From: Thalassospira lucentensis
GTDB taxonomy: Bacteria > Pseudomonadota > Alphaproteobacteria > Rhodospirillales > Thalassospiraceae
Direction of reading: 5' to 3'
DNA length: 64,000 nucleotides
Assembly (NCBI RefSeq): GCF_001613805.1
Contig: NZ_LPVY01000005.1
Coordinates: 186,001-250,000, forward strand
Shown: in pieces, positions 36,054 through 46,154 of the stretch
Numbering within the stretch: the stretch's first letter is position 1
How the letters are laid out: the number at the start of each line of letters is the position of its first letter
The notes under the pieces: generated by a model
Database searches by the model: none
Told to the model about the DNA's origin: nothing
What the model saw: only the letters and a program-made list of their open reading frames with translations
Program-made: the position numbers and the translations under genes

Positions 36054-38186
36054 GTGAAGATCAGACTGCAAATAGGTGTGACCACCGCGTTCACAGCAAT
36101 CGCGGTATTCATGATCGGGATCACTGTTGCCATTCTTTACCAAAGTAATCACCGGCTTGCATTGGAAACAGCGCGATCCGAGATGACCTCCGCGCGGGAA
36201 AATACGGTTGAAAACCTGATAAATGTGATCGTCCCGGTCGGGCAAGTGGTTGAAACAACCGTTGATTTTATCAAAACCTTCCCAGAAGCCATAACCGAAC
36301 CGCGTAGCGGGGCTGTCATGGCAAGCCAGATCAAACCCTATTCCTATATTTACGGCTTGTTCTTTGGCCTTGAGGATCAAGGGCAATTTTATCAGGTCGT
36401 ACAAGTCCCTGTCGGCGTTGCGGAATTTGGTCCGAACAAGAGCCCGTTACCCGCAAATACCAAAATCATCTATCGCACAATCGACGGCCCGATCAATGAT
36501 ATGATCGAAACGTTCCTGTATCAGTCATCTTGGGGAACGGTTACAGGGCGCGAAAAGATCAACGTTGAATATGATCCCAGAACCCGCCCTTGGTACGAAG
36601 GTGCACGTAAGCAAGACGAGATTTTCGTAAGTAGCTTCTACATTTTTAATAGCACCGGAAAACCTGGGGTTACCTTTGCCAAACGGGTGACAGATACCGA
36701 CGGAAAACTCTTGGGTGTTGTCGGCGCGGACCTGACAATGGACAAGATTACAAACATCCTGAACGACATCCGGATAGGCAACGAAGGCCGCGTCTTTCTT
36801 CTTGATAGGGAGGATGGTGTCATCGCTTATAGCGGGACACGTGACGATGCCACCGATCTGAAATTTACCGAAGCCGGTAATCGTAAAATTGATGATTCCA
36901 TTGTCGAAACGGCGATTACGCAATGGATAAAAAGTCGCGAGACTTTCTTCAACTTCACAGGAACCAAAGATGGGCGTAGATACCTGGCATCCGCAGCGCC
37001 CATTCCCGAATTATTTGGTATTTCCCCAACACTTGGCTTCATCGTACCCGAAGATGAATTTGTCGGTGCCATCAAGGAAACCACCCGAAACGTTTTGCAG
37101 ATTGCGGCAATCATCATCGTTGTTACCGTTATTCTGATCGTTATCATATCGCGCATGCTAAGCCGCCAGCTTAATGCCGTAGCGTTGGAGGCCGAGAAAG
37201 TCGGCCATTTCGATCTTGAAGGCGACTTTCAGATGTCGTCCCATATTTACGAAGTCAGTGCGCTGGCCAATGCGGTATCGAATATGAAAGTAAGTCTGAA
37301 GAACTTTGGCTCTTACGTACCTGTTGATCTGGTGAAGTCGATTGTTGCCTCTGGCCACCCCGTCGAAATCGGAGGTACATCGCGCGAATTGTCGATCATG
37401 TTTACCGATATTGAGGGCTTTACCGGCAAGACCGAAAGCTATGCGCCAACGGCATTGATGCTTGAACTGTCAAACTACTTTGCGGCCATGGAAAAGGAAA
37501 TCACCGCCAATGGCAACGGCACGATCGACAAATATATTGGCGATGCGATCATGGCTTTCTGGAACGCCCCGACAACGGACCCGGATCATGCCGTTCATGC
37601 CTGCCGGGCTGCATTGGCCTGCCGACATGCCGGACGGCAATTGAATTCGATTTCCAGCCAGTCGGAACTGTTTCCCCTACGTACACGGTTCGGTCTGCAT
37701 TGCGATCAGGTCGTGGTTGGCAATGTTGGGTCGAAAAGTCGCATTCAATATACCGCATTGGGTGCAGCGGTTAATCTTGCCTCCCGGATAGAGGGGCTGA
37801 ACAAAATTTATGGCACCCGCATTCTCGCCAGCGGCACCATCGCCCGAAAAGCACAGGAAAACTTCCTGTTTCGTTTTGTGGACCGCGTTTCCCCGGTTGG
37901 CACAACCCTTCCAGTCGATATTTTTGAGCTGTTGGGCGAAAAGGACGAAGCAAATAGTGACCTCTCTGCCACCAAAGAACAATATGACGAGGTCTCCAAG
38001 TGGAACGCATGCATGACGCTTTATCGAAACCGCAACTGGCAAGAGTCTTTGGAAGCCTTTAATGCCCTGAAAACGCACGCGAGCGTGGACAAACTTGTTT
38101 CGATCTATATCAAACGTTGCCGACAATTCATAAAGTCACCACCACCTAGCGACTGGGGTGGCGTTTCCCATATCGAAACCAAATAA
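36054..38186 (+). CDS. Membrane adenylate cyclase with extracytoplasmic Cache sensor
   Basis: The 710-residue protein has a membrane segment (residues 9-28), an extracytoplasmic Cache-type sensor (about 35-340), a second membrane segment (about 345-366), a HAMP-like linker and a class III cyclase domain. Key residues are visible: metal Asp in FTDIEGF near 450 and in GDAIMAFW near 497, the base-selecting Lys in KYIGD near 493 and Thr in QYTALG near 567, and the Asn/Arg pair in VNLASR. Lys plus Thr indicates ATP rather than GTP as substrate. The GTG at 36054 has GGGG upstream. Such proteins make cAMP in response to a small extracellular ligand, unknown here. Confidence 0.9.
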   Translation: MKIRLQIGVTTAFTAIAVFMIGITVAILYQSNHRLALETARSEMTSARENTVENLINVIVPVGQVVETTVDFIKTFPEAITEPRSGAVMASQIKPYSYIYGLFFGLEDQGQFYQVVQVPVGVAEFGPNKSPLPANTKIIYRTIDGPINDMIETFLYQSSWGTVTGREKINVEYDPRTRPWYEGARKQDEIFVSSFYIFNSTGKPGVTFAKRVTDTDGKLLGVVGADLTMDKITNILNDIRIGNEGRVFLLDREDGVIAYSGTRDDATDLKFTEAGNRKIDDSIVETAITQWIKSRETFFNFTGTKDGRRYLASAAPIPELFGISPTLGFIVPEDEFVGAIKETTRNVLQIAAIIIVVTVILIVIISRMLSRQLNAVALEAEKVGHFDLEGDFQMSSHIYEVSALANAVSNMKVSLKNFGSYVPVDLVKSIVASGHPVEIGGTSRELSIMFTDIEGFTGKTESYAPTALMLELSNYFAAMEKEITANGNGTIDKYIGDAIMAFWNAPTTDPDHAVHACRAALACRHAGRQLNSISSQSELFPLRTRFGLHCDQVVVGNVGSKSRIQYTALGAAVNLASRIEGLNKIYGTRILASGTIARKAQENFLFRFVDRVSPVGTTLPVDIFELLGEKDEANSDLSATKEQYDEVSKWNACMTLYRNRNWQESLEAFNALKTHASVDKLVSIYIKRCRQFIKSPPPSDWGGVSHIETK

Positions 38187-38334
38187 ACCTCCCGCTAAGC
38201 AACCCGACCCGGCCAACTGCAGGCTCCGGACATATTTGCGGCCAATGCGTAGCCGGTTAAACTGGCTTTTCGCTGCTGTTATTGCTAAATACGACCCAAC
38301 AGATGCATCGATACCTGCAGGAAAGGAGCTTTGC

Positions 38335-38934
38335 ATGCGCAAGGCCCGCGTAGAGCGCAATACCAACGAAACACAGATCACGGTCGAGCTTAATCTTGAC
38401 GGAACCGGCATCTATGATGTCGAGACCGGGGTTGGCTTCCTTGATCACATGCTCGAACAGCTTTCACGCCATAGCCTGATGGACCTTAAAGTCCGGGCCA
38501 AGGGCGACCTGCATATCGATTTCCATCACACCACCGAAGATACCGGTATCGCAATTGGTCAGGCCTTCTCTCAGGCACTGGGCGACAAAAAGGGCATCAA
38601 TCGTTACGGCAGCTGCCTGCTTCCGATGGACGAGGCGCTGACCTGCGTCGCGCTGGATTGTTCAAACCGCCCCTATCTGATCTGGAATGTCGAATTTACC
38701 CGCGACAAACTTGGCGATATGGACACCGAACTGTTCCGCGAATGGTTCCAGGGCTTTGCCCAGGCAGCAGGTCTGACGCTGCATGTCAAAAACCTGTATG
38801 GCGATAACAACCATCATATCGTCGAAAGTGCCTTTAAGGCGCTGGCGAGGTCCCTGCGCAGTGCGATCGAAATCGATCCGCGCAAATCCGATGCCATTCC
38901 CTCGACCAAGGGTGTTCTGGGTGGGTCGCTTTAA
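38335..38934 (+). CDS. hisB: Imidazoleglycerol-phosphate dehydratase
   Basis: HisB catalyses the sixth step of histidine synthesis. The 199-residue single-function enzyme has metal-site motifs [14 protein letters not shown] near residue 45, [18 protein letters not shown] near 65 and [14 protein letters not shown] near 165. The ATG at 38335 has AAAGGAG upstream; the open frame extends 59 codons earlier without support. It starts the his cluster on this strand. Confidence 0.97.
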   Translation: MRKARVERNTNETQITVELNLDGTGIYDVETGVGFLDHMLEQLSRHSLMDLKVRAKGDLHIDFHHTTEDTGIAIGQAFSQALGDKKGINRYGSCLLPMDEALTCVALDCSNRPYLIWNVEFTRDKLGDMDTELFREWFQGFAQAAGLTLHVKNLYGDNNHHIVESAFKALARSLRSAIEIDPRKSDAIPSTKGVLGGSL

Positions 38935-39005
38935 CCCGCCAAATGCCCCTGATCAGATCCGAATGACCGGGTGACGCATCACCCGGAACAGGAAGTCGGT
39001 TTTCG

Positions 39006-39446
39006 ATGAAGGTTTACACAGTTCATACCCATCCCGGCGATGCCGATCCGATGGAAAATGCGATCCTGATCCGCGAAGGTTTCAATTTCTGGGCCTTTAT
39101 TTTTAGCGGTATATGGGCGCTTTATCACCGTTTGTGGGCCGCTTTTTTTGGCCTGCTTGGCGTATCGCTGATTTGCAATCTGCTGATCTATGTGTTTGAC
39201 GGCGGACCGGAAATGGATTTTGCCCTCGCCCTTGCGACCGGCATCGGTTTTGGCCTGATTGCCAATGACTTGCGCCGCAAGAAGCTGACGGCCCGCGGCT
39301 GGAAGCTTGTCGAAATTGTCGCTGGCCCCAACGAAAACGCCGCCGAACATCGCTTCTTTGATCGTCTGCGTGGCGGTCAGGCGTCTTACAATAACCTGCA
39401 AATTGCTGCACCCACCCCCTTATCCGGGAGCACCCAATACCCATGA
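39006..39446 (+). CDS. DUF2628 membrane protein
   Basis: The 146-residue protein has the DUF2628 pattern: [43 protein letters not shown] (key blocks [10 protein letters not shown]-like and ALYHRLW), then two to three hydrophobic segments. Its function is unknown. In alphaproteobacteria it is commonly found between hisB and hisH, as here. The last four bases overlap the hisH start. Confidence 0.87.
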   Translation: MKVYTVHTHPGDADPMENAILIREGFNFWAFIFSGIWALYHRLWAAFFGLLGVSLICNLLIYVFDGGPEMDFALALATGIGFGLIANDLRRKKLTARGWKLVEIVAGPNENAAEHRFFDRLRGGQASYNNLQIAAPTPLSGSTQYP

Positions 39447-40093
39447 GTGTTGCGATTATCGATTACGGTTCAGGCAACCTGCGTTCTGCTGCTAAGGCGT
39501 TTGAACGCGCCGCCCGCGAAAACGGCATTTCCGCCGATATCATTGTCACCGATGATCCGGAAAAGGTCCGCAATGCCAGCCATATCGTCCTGCCCGGTGT
39601 TGGTGCCTATGCTGATTGCCGGGCCGGACTTGATGCCGTTACCGGTATGGTCGAAGTTCTGAATGAACAGGTCATCAAGGGCGGCAAGCCATTCTTTGGC
39701 ATTTGTGTCGGCATGCAGTTGATGTCATCCGTCGGGCGTGAATTTGCCGATACCCGGGGTCTTGACTGGATCAAGGGCGAAGTGGTTGCGATTGAACCCG
39801 CCGACCCGTCGCTTAAAATCCCGCATATGGGCTGGAACGAGCTGGTGCTTGATCCGTCGGGCAGGAAACATGCCGTGCTGTCGGATGTTTCGGATGGCGA
39901 TCACGCCTATTTTGTACACAGCTATCACATGCATGTGCAAAACCCGGGCGAGCGTCTGGCATCGGTCGAATATGGCGGGGCGCTGACCGCAATGATCGGG
40001 CGTGACAACATGATCGGCACGCAATTCCACCCGGAAAAAAGCCAGAAAACGGGACTTACCATCATTGGTAACTTCCTGGGATGGAAACCATGA
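39443..40093 (+). CDS. hisH: Imidazole glycerol phosphate synthase, glutaminase subunit
   Basis: HisH releases ammonia from glutamine for HisF. The 216-residue class I amidotransferase has the nucleophile Cys in [11 protein letters not shown] near residue 85 and the His/Glu pair in TQFHPEKSQ near 195. It overlaps both neighbours (DUF2628 before, GNAT after). Confidence 0.97.
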   Translation: MSVAIIDYGSGNLRSAAKAFERAARENGISADIIVTDDPEKVRNASHIVLPGVGAYADCRAGLDAVTGMVEVLNEQVIKGGKPFFGICVGMQLMSSVGREFADTRGLDWIKGEVVAIEPADPSLKIPHMGWNELVLDPSGRKHAVLSDVSDGDHAYFVHSYHMHVQNPGERLASVEYGGALTAMIGRDNMIGTQFHPEKSQKTGLTIIGNFLGWKP

Positions 40094-40644
40094 CCGCACC
40101 CAGCAATACGATCGAACCCGGTGTTACCGCCGAACGCGTTACGGAACTTAGTGCGGGTGACCTGTCTGACATCGTTGATGCCTGTACCCAGGCAATCATC
40201 GAAGGCGGTGGTTTTGGCTGGCTCACCCCGCCGGATCGTCCGGATATGGAAAAATACTGGCGCGGCGTTTTGCTGATGCCGGGACGTCATCTGTTTGTAT
40301 CGCGTGTAGACGGCGTGATTTCCGGGGCCGCACAGCTTCTTGAAACGCCTTCCAACCTTGAAGCACAGCGCCATTCGGCCCAGATCACCGGCCATTTCGT
40401 GGCACCGTGGGCGCGCGGGCGCGGCAATGGAAAGGCCATCGTGCGCAGCATCGAATTTTATGCGCGCGAACGCGGTTACTCTGTTTTGAAACTTGATCTT
40501 CGTGAAACCCAGACTGCTGCCATCGCACTTTATAATGGGCTGGGTTATGTCCGTTGGGGTATCAATCCTTATTATGCGATGGTCGACGGCAAAATGGTCG
40601 AAGGTTACTACTACACCAAGAAAATACAGGACACTGACCAGTGA
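40090..40644 (+). CDS. GNAT-family N-acetyltransferase in the his operon
   Basis: The 184-residue protein has the acetyl-CoA loop [30 protein letters not shown] near residues 100-130 and the ending [23 protein letters not shown]. It starts in the hisH stop codon (ATGA) and overlaps hisA by four bases, so it is translated with the his genes. The substrate is unknown; a link with histidine metabolism rests on position only. An in-frame ATG at 40081 is possible. Confidence 0.85.
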   Translation: MTAPSNTIEPGVTAERVTELSAGDLSDIVDACTQAIIEGGGFGWLTPPDRPDMEKYWRGVLLMPGRHLFVSRVDGVISGAAQLLETPSNLEAQRHSAQITGHFVAPWARGRGNGKAIVRSIEFYARERGYSVLKLDLRETQTAAIALYNGLGYVRWGINPYYAMVDGKMVEGYYYTKKIQDTDQ

Positions 40645-41369
40645 ATCTCTATCCGGCAATCGACCTTAAAGATGGTGCCTGCGTTCGCCTGCTGCGCGGT
40701 GATATGGACAAGGCTACCGTATTCAACAACGATCCGGGCGCGCAGGCTGGTGAATTTGTCGCTGCTGGTTGCCATTGGGTCCATATCGTTGATCTGAACG
40801 GTGCCTTTGCCGGGGAACCGGTTAATGGGGCGGCAGTCGACAGCATCCTTGCCGCCGTTTCGGGCAAGGCTAAAACACAGCTTGGCGGCGGTATTCGCAC
40901 GATGGAAACGGTTGATTACTGGCTTAACAAGGGTATTACCCGTGTGATCCTTGGCACTGTGGCCCTGCGTAATCCCGATTTCGTCAAGGAAGCCTGTGTA
41001 AAATGGCCGGGCCGGATTGCGGTTGGTATTGATGCCCGCAATGGCTATGTCGCGGTCGAAGGCTGGGCCGAAACATCCGAAGTCACCGCCCTTGAACTGG
41101 CGCAAAAGTTCGAGGATTGCGGTGTCACCGCAATCATCTTTACCGATATTGACCGCGATGGTGCAATGGGCGGCCCCAATATCGAAAGCACAGTGGCCCT
41201 TGCCAGTGCGATTTCGACCCCGGTCATCGTATCAGGCGGTGTTTCATCGCTGGATGATCTGATAGCGGTTGCCAAACATACCGATGCCGGGATTGACGGC
41301 GCGATTTCCGGGCGTGCGCTTTATGACGGCCGTATTGATCTGGCAGATGCCATCAGGGCATTGTCCTGA
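40641..41369 (+). CDS. hisA: Phosphoribosylformimino-5-aminoimidazole carboxamide ribotide isomerase
   Basis: HisA is the fourth-step isomerase of histidine synthesis, a TIM barrel. The 242-residue protein shows the two catalytic Asp regions YPAIDLKDG at the N-terminus and [13 protein letters not shown] near residue 168, and the phosphate-binding GGIRT and SGGVSS motifs. It is coupled to the GNAT gene by overlap and followed by hisF after 25 bases. Confidence 0.97.
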   Translation: MNLYPAIDLKDGACVRLLRGDMDKATVFNNDPGAQAGEFVAAGCHWVHIVDLNGAFAGEPVNGAAVDSILAAVSGKAKTQLGGGIRTMETVDYWLNKGITRVILGTVALRNPDFVKEACVKWPGRIAVGIDARNGYVAVEGWAETSEVTALELAQKFEDCGVTAIIFTDIDRDGAMGGPNIESTVALASAISTPVIVSGGVSSLDDLIAVAKHTDAGIDGAISGRALYDGRIDLADAIRALS

Positions 41370-41394
41370 ACGGACCCAAACAGGATAACCGATC

Positions 41395-42156
41395 ATGTTG
41401 AAAACCCGTGTCATTCCCTGTCTCGACGTTAAGGACGGTCGTGTCGTCAAAGGGGTCAATTTCGTTGATCTGATCGATGCTGGCGATCCGGTAGAACAGG
41501 CGCGCATCTATGACGCCGAAGGCGCTGACGAGCTTTGCTTCCTTGATATCACCGCATCAAGCGACAATCGCGATACAATTTTCGACGTCGTCGCTCGCAC
41601 GGCAGAAGCCTGCTTTATGCCCGTCACCGTCGGCGGTGGCGTACGCACGCTTGAAGACATTCGCAAGCTGCTTCTGGCCGGTGCGGATAAGGTTTCGATC
41701 AACACGGCTGCGGTCAATAACCCCGATTTCGTGCGCGAAGCAGCACGCAAGTTCGGGTCACAGTGCATTGTGGTTTCGATTGACGCCAAATCGACCGGCC
41801 CGGACAAGTTTGAAATCTTCACCCATGGCGGCCGAAAACCAACCGGGATTGATGCTGTTTCGTTTGCAAAACAAATGACCGAATATGGTGCCGGGGAACT
41901 TCTGGTCACCTCGATGGATCGGGATGGCACCAAGTCGGGCTTTAACCTGCCGCTGACGCGATCAATTGCAGATGCCGTACATGTGCCGGTGATTGCATCG
42001 GGCGGTGTCGGGACGCTGGACCATATGGTCGAAGGTGTGACCGAAGGCCATGCCTCGGCGGTTCTGGCTGCCTCGATCTTCCATTTCGGGACCTATCGTA
42101 TCCGCGAGGTCAAGGACCACATGAAAGCAGCCGGCATCCCGGTCCGCGAGGGGTGA
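41395..42156 (+). CDS. hisF: Imidazole glycerol phosphate synthase, cyclase subunit
   Basis: HisF works with HisH to form imidazole glycerol phosphate and AICAR. The 253-residue TIM barrel has catalytic Asp in [18 protein letters not shown] and in [12 protein letters not shown], and the phosphate sites GGGVRT and SGGVGT. The stop overlaps the start region of hisE. Confidence 0.97.
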   Translation: MLKTRVIPCLDVKDGRVVKGVNFVDLIDAGDPVEQARIYDAEGADELCFLDITASSDNRDTIFDVVARTAEACFMPVTVGGGVRTLEDIRKLLLAGADKVSINTAAVNNPDFVREAARKFGSQCIVVSIDAKSTGPDKFEIFTHGGRKPTGIDAVSFAKQMTEYGAGELLVTSMDRDGTKSGFNLPLTRSIADAVHVPVIASGGVGTLDHMVEGVTEGHASAVLAASIFHFGTYRIREVKDHMKAAGIPVREG

Positions 42157-42158
42157 TT

Positions 42159-42485
42159 ATGACTAATAAACATATTCTTGATCAGCTTTACACTGTGGTT
42201 GCCGCCCGCAAGGGTGCCGATCCCGAAACCAGCTATACCGCCAGACTTTTTGCCAAAGGCACGGCAAAAATCGCCCAGAAAGTTGGCGAGGAAGGCGTTG
42301 AAACCGTGATCGCGGCCCTTGCCGAAACCCCGGAAAAAGTCGCATCGGAAAGTGCCGATCTGCTTTATCACCTGACCGTGCTTTGGGCCGATCAGGGAAT
42401 AAATCCGGAAGACGTGTGGAACATTCTGGCCGAACGCCAGGGTATTTCCGGCATTGCCGAAAAGGCATCCCGCACAGATAAGTAG
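42159..42485 (+). CDS. hisE: Phosphoribosyl-ATP pyrophosphatase
   Basis: HisE removes pyrophosphate from phosphoribosyl-ATP in the second step of histidine synthesis. The 108-residue protein has the family motifs SYTARLFAKGTAKIAQKVGEEGVETV and ESADLLYHLTVLW. A GTG two codons upstream (42153) would overlap the hisF stop; the ATG at 42159 is equally likely. Confidence 0.95.
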   Translation: MTNKHILDQLYTVVAARKGADPETSYTARLFAKGTAKIAQKVGEEGVETVIAALAETPEKVASESADLLYHLTVLWADQGINPEDVWNILAERQGISGIAEKASRTDK

Positions 42486-42517
42486 GGTCATATCCCGTCA
42501 AGACCAGGAGCATCCCC

Positions 42518-42889
42518 ATGGCCGTCTCTGCCTATGATCCACAAAACATCTTTGCCAAAATTCTTCGTGGTGAAATCCCGTGTAACAAGGTTTTTGAGGA
42601 CGATCACGTCCTTGCCTTTCACGATATCGCCCCGCAGGCCCCGACCCATATCCTTGTGATCCCAAAGGGTACCTATACCAGCTATGACGACTTTGCGACC
42701 AATGCGTCGGATGCGGAAATCATCGCCTATACCCGCGCAATCGGCAAAATTGCCGCCGCGGCAGGCGTGGTTGAGGACGGTTACCGTCTGATCGCCAATA
42801 CCCGCGACCATGGCCGCCAGGACGTCCCGCATCTGCATGTTCATATCATTGGCGGCAAGAAGCTGGGCCTGATGTTGCCAAAAGACTAA
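42518..42889 (+). CDS. hinT: Histidine triad (HIT) nucleotide-binding protein
   Basis: The 123-residue HIT protein has the triad HLHVHII near the C-terminus and the N-terminal IFAKILRGEIPCNKVFEDD. HinT hydrolases act on purine phosphoramidates and mischarged aminoacyl-AMP. It closes the his cluster, as in many alphaproteobacteria, and is followed by an intrinsic terminator. Confidence 0.94.
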   Translation: MAVSAYDPQNIFAKILRGEIPCNKVFEDDHVLAFHDIAPQAPTHILVIPKGTYTSYDDFATNASDAEIIAYTRAIGKIAAAAGVVEDGYRLIANTRDHGRQDVPHLHVHIIGGKKLGLMLPKD

Positions 42890-42917
42890 GGTTAACGCCC
42901 GCGAAACCAGAATTCAG

Positions 42918-42948
42918 GGCAGGGCAACCAAGGCGTCCCTGCCTTTTT
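42918..42948 (+). terminator. Intrinsic terminator of the his-hinT operon
   Basis: A 7-bp GC-rich stem (GGCAGGG at 42918-42924 with CCCTGCC at 42937-42943) with a 12-base loop, followed by five T. Confidence 0.8.
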
Positions 42949-42964
42949 GCTTTATTGGAATGTC

Positions 42965-43444
42965 ATGATCCAACCTGTCCCATCCACCGCAAAGATTTTC
43001 CAAAACCTCCCGGGTCACTGGACGCTTGAGCGCGACCTTGGTCCCACAGGAAAGTTCAGCGGCAATGTGACCTTCCACATGGCAGAACCGGAAAAGGCAG
43101 GTTTTCTGCGCTATCGAGAGGAAGGGATTCTTGAACGTGGCGATGGCAAACGCTTTGACGGTTACCGCGAATATGACTTCGTCCTGCATGAAAAACCGCC
43201 CGCGATCGAGATGCTGTTTCGTGATCCATTAAGCTTTGGCAATCGCTATGTGCTGCTGCAATTCGGTGAGGATACTGCCGACGAAGGGTACAGCGCGCGC
43301 GACATTCACCCCTGTGGGGAGGATTTTTATCATCATTGCATGATCTGGTATGATAAAAATCATTTCGAAACAAAAATAAAAATAATAGGCCCAAAGAAAG
43401 ATCATTTGTTGCACAGCATTTATCGTCGAAAACCAAATACCTAG
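42965..43444 (+). CDS. DUF6314-family protein
   Basis: This 159-residue protein has the pattern of DUF6314: LPGHWTLERDLGPTGKFSGNVTF at the start, a central LRYREEGILE block and YHHCMIWYDKNHFETKIKI near the end. Its function is unknown; the shape suggests a small beta-barrel. GGAA lies just before the ATG. It stands alone behind the his terminator, with a VOC gene 35 bases downstream. Confidence 0.72.
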   Translation: MIQPVPSTAKIFQNLPGHWTLERDLGPTGKFSGNVTFHMAEPEKAGFLRYREEGILERGDGKRFDGYREYDFVLHEKPPAIEMLFRDPLSFGNRYVLLQFGEDTADEGYSARDIHPCGEDFYHHCMIWYDKNHFETKIKIIGPKKDHLLHSIYRRKPNT

Positions 43445-43479
43445 GTCGCAGAAATTTTCCTTTACGTTATGAGGTTCCC

Positions 43480-43899
43480 ATGTCGCTACCCCCGTTCCAT
43501 CTGGCATTTCCGATTAAATCGATTGCCGATACCCGCGCGTTTTACATCGACATCCTTGGTTGTGACGAAGGCCGTTCAACCGAAGCGTGGATTGATTTCG
43601 ATTTCTTTGGTCATCAGCTTTCCGCACATGTTCGCCCCGAAGCAGGGCAAAATGCCGGTGCCGGAAATGTCGATGGTGACGCGGTACCCATCCCGCATTT
43701 CGGCGCAGTTCTGGAATGGGAGAAATGGCATGATCTGGCAGATCGCCTGAAAGCTTCCGGAGCCAAATTCCTGCTGGAACCGAAAATCCGATTTAAAGAT
43801 GAACCGGGCGAACAGGGAACTTTTTTTGTCGAAGATCCGGCTGGCAATGGTCTTGAATTCAAGACATTCCGCGATCCGGCGATGATTTTTGCACACTGA
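43480..43899 (+). CDS. VOC-family (glyoxalase-like) protein
   Basis: The 139-residue protein has the vicinal-oxygen-chelate fold pattern: FHLAFPIKSIADTRAFYIDILGCDEGRST at the start and TFFVEDPAGNGLEFKTFRDP at the end, each with a possible metal ligand (His, Glu). Family members include glyoxalases, dioxygenases and resistance proteins. No substrate can be inferred. It is probably co-transcribed with the DUF6314 gene. Confidence 0.85.
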   Translation: MSLPPFHLAFPIKSIADTRAFYIDILGCDEGRSTEAWIDFDFFGHQLSAHVRPEAGQNAGAGNVDGDAVPIPHFGAVLEWEKWHDLADRLKASGAKFLLEPKIRFKDEPGEQGTFFVEDPAGNGLEFKTFRDPAMIFAH

Positions 43900-44077
43900 T
43901 TTGCCTTATCATGCCGCCTTTGGGCGAGCTGCCAACCGACTTTGATCACAGTGCCGGAACGCTTTGCTCTGCAATGCGTTATATGATCAGGTAATATTAG
44001 CGATACCGGTCCCGACCGATATCCGCGACACCCCAAAATCATCGACCCATTTCATCCGCCCGTCAGGAGAATTACCC

Positions 44078-45037
44078 ATGTCTGCCGCCAGCTCCACCGC
44101 CAATGCCAACCCGAAAATCCTGATTGCCGCAGCGGGCGTGGACGAAAAATGGAAAGAGGCAATGGTTTCCAGACTGCCGGATGCAAATATCGTCACCCAA
44201 CATGAAAATTACGATCCCGCAACGATTGACTTTACCCTGTTGTGGAAACAGCCGCAGGGGCTGCTTAAAAGTCTGACGGGGCTTCAGGCTATCTTCTCGC
44301 TTGGCGCGGGCGTGGATCATGTGCTTTCGGCCCCCAGTCTTCCGACGGATGTGCCGGTCATTCGTCTTGAAGATGCCGGTATGGCCGATCAGATGGTGCA
44401 ATATCATCTATATGCTGCCCTGCATTTTATGCGTGATTTCGATATTTACGCCCGCCAGCAAGCCAAGGCCGACTGGACCCAGCATGATGTTACCCGTATT
44501 TCCAAATGCCGGGTTGGCGTGATGGGGCTGGGGGCACTTGGTGCTGCGGTTGCCAGCGCATTGACGCAGCTTGGCTTTGCCGTATCAGGCTGGAGCCGCA
44601 CGATAAAGGCGATTGACGGCATTACGACCTATGCCGGGTCCGAAACCCTGAGCGAGTTCCTGTCACAGTCTGACATCCTGATTTGCATGTTGCCGCGCAC
44701 CGCCGAAACCGAAGGTGTTTTGAATGGCAAGACCCTATCACACCTGCCAAAGGATGCCGCTGTCATCAATGCCGCACGTGGCGCGATGATTGTCGAAGCT
44801 GATTTGCTACGCCTGCTTGACACCGGTCATCTGCGCGGCGCGTTCCTTGATGTTGCGGTCACCGAACCGCTACCCGAAAGCCATCCGTTCTGGGACCATC
44901 CAAAAATCCGCATCACGCCGCATATCGCGGCCGCGACCCGGATTGAGGAATCGGTCGATCAGATCGCCGAAAATATTGATCGCATCACCCGCGGCGAAAC
45001 CCCGCGCGGCCTTGTTGATCGTAAAATCGGATACTAA
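44078..45037 (+). CDS. ghrA: Glyoxylate/hydroxypyruvate reductase A-like dehydrogenase
   Basis: The 319-residue D-2-hydroxyacid dehydrogenase has the NAD(P) motif VGVMGLGALGAAVASAL near residue 145, catalytic Arg in NAARGAMIVEADLL near 232, Glu in VAVTEPLPESHPFW and His in ITPHIAAATR near 283. The GhrA branch reduces glyoxylate and hydroxypyruvate. The ATG at 44078 has AGGAGA eight bases upstream. No carbon-metabolism partner is adjacent. Confidence 0.85.
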   Translation: MSAASSTANANPKILIAAAGVDEKWKEAMVSRLPDANIVTQHENYDPATIDFTLLWKQPQGLLKSLTGLQAIFSLGAGVDHVLSAPSLPTDVPVIRLEDAGMADQMVQYHLYAALHFMRDFDIYARQQAKADWTQHDVTRISKCRVGVMGLGALGAAVASALTQLGFAVSGWSRTIKAIDGITTYAGSETLSEFLSQSDILICMLPRTAETEGVLNGKTLSHLPKDAAVINAARGAMIVEADLLRLLDTGHLRGAFLDVAVTEPLPESHPFWDHPKIRITPHIAAATRIEESVDQIAENIDRITRGETPRGLVDRKIGY

Positions 45038-45116
45038 GCCGTAACGACAACACGGAAGGGATGAGATGGTATCGCTAGCCATCCTGGAGGCCAGTGTTAT
45101 TCACGGCAAATCTCAA

Positions 45117-46034
45117 TCAGCCTGCCATTAGCCCTTCGACCCCATTGGCAAAAAGCTGCCCCAACCAGTCGGTAAACACACGAACGCGCGGTGAAAGTTG
45201 CCTGTTCTGTGGATAAAGCACCGATACAGGCATCGGTTCCGGTGGATATTGCGGCAGGATTTCGACCAGCCGACCGGCCTTCAGATCGGCCACCGCACGG
45301 TAATGCGGGACCTGAATGATTCCAAGTCCGGCAATAGCTGCCGCCATATACAGATCCGCACCGGTCACGGAAATATTGGCCGGAATCTCCACCTGCCGCA
45401 CAAGACCGTTAATTGTGAAATCAAGTGGCATCGGCTTGGCATCCGCCCCGGAAAGAAAGGAAACAACCCGGTGCCCCTGTCGTTCAAAATCCTCGATCTG
45501 TTCGGGCATGCCATATTTTTCAAGATAGCCGGGGCTTGCAACCGTCACCTCGGGCATTGTTGCCAAACGACGACCGATCATGGATGAATCGACCAACTCC
45601 CCACTGCGCAACACACAATCATATCCTTCATGAACCAGATCGACATAGCGGTCACCATCCGCCACCACAAGCGTGATATCGGGATATTCATCCATGAATG
45701 CGGGCAGGGCAGGAATGACAAACATCCGGGCTAGTGTCCCCTGAAGATTGACGCGCAAAAGCCCTTTGGGCGCACACGGTCGAAAAAGGCCATCGGCTTC
45801 CTCCAGTTCGCCCAGTATCCGGATACAGCGCTTGTAATAGGCTTCACCATCCAGGGTTGGCCGAACCTGTCGGGTGGTCCGGTTCAGAAGCCGCGTGCCC
45901 AACCGTTCTTCAAGGCGCTGAATGGTATTGGTCATGGTGGCACGCGGGATCTGAAGATCCGTCGCGGCCTTGGTAAAGCTGCTGCGCTCGACAATGCGAA
46001 CGAAGTTCCGCATCTCCTCGAACCGGTCCATCAT
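45117..46034 (-). CDS. LysR-family transcriptional regulator
   Basis: The 305-residue regulator has an N-terminal HTH (FEEMRNFVRIVERSSFTKAATDLQIPRATMTNTIQRLEERLGTRLL) and a LysR sensor domain. It belongs to the branch typically divergent from oxidoreductases. It is transcribed away from an SDR gene across 120 bases that hold a clear inverted repeat (46052-46076). Confidence 0.9.
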   Translation of the reverse strand: MMDRFEEMRNFVRIVERSSFTKAATDLQIPRATMTNTIQRLEERLGTRLLNRTTRQVRPTLDGEAYYKRCIRILGELEEADGLFRPCAPKGLLRVNLQGTLARMFVIPALPAFMDEYPDITLVVADGDRYVDLVHEGYDCVLRSGELVDSSMIGRRLATMPEVTVASPGYLEKYGMPEQIEDFERQGHRVVSFLSGADAKPMPLDFTINGLVRQVEIPANISVTGADLYMAAAIAGLGIIQVPHYRAVADLKAGRLVEILPQYPPEPMPVSVLYPQNRQLSPRVRVFTDWLGQLFANGVEGLMAG

Positions 46035-46051
46035 ATTTCCAATTGTTGTAG

Positions 46052-46076
46052 ATAATCGAACAGTATTGTCGATTAT
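46052..46076. promoter_or_regulatory. Inverted-repeat operator between LysR and SDR genes
   Basis: ATAATCGA (46052-46059) and TCGATTAT (46069-46076) are perfect inverted repeats 9 bases apart. The spacing suits a LysR-type site containing the T-N11-A motif. It begins 17 bases before the LysR start codon, so binding would control both directions. Confidence 0.65.
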
Positions 46077-46154
46077 GGCGTAATTATCCCAAATGTCATC
46101 CGGTTCATACTCCGCCTATCGAAATTGGTTCATCACCAAACAGGAGAACCCGAC

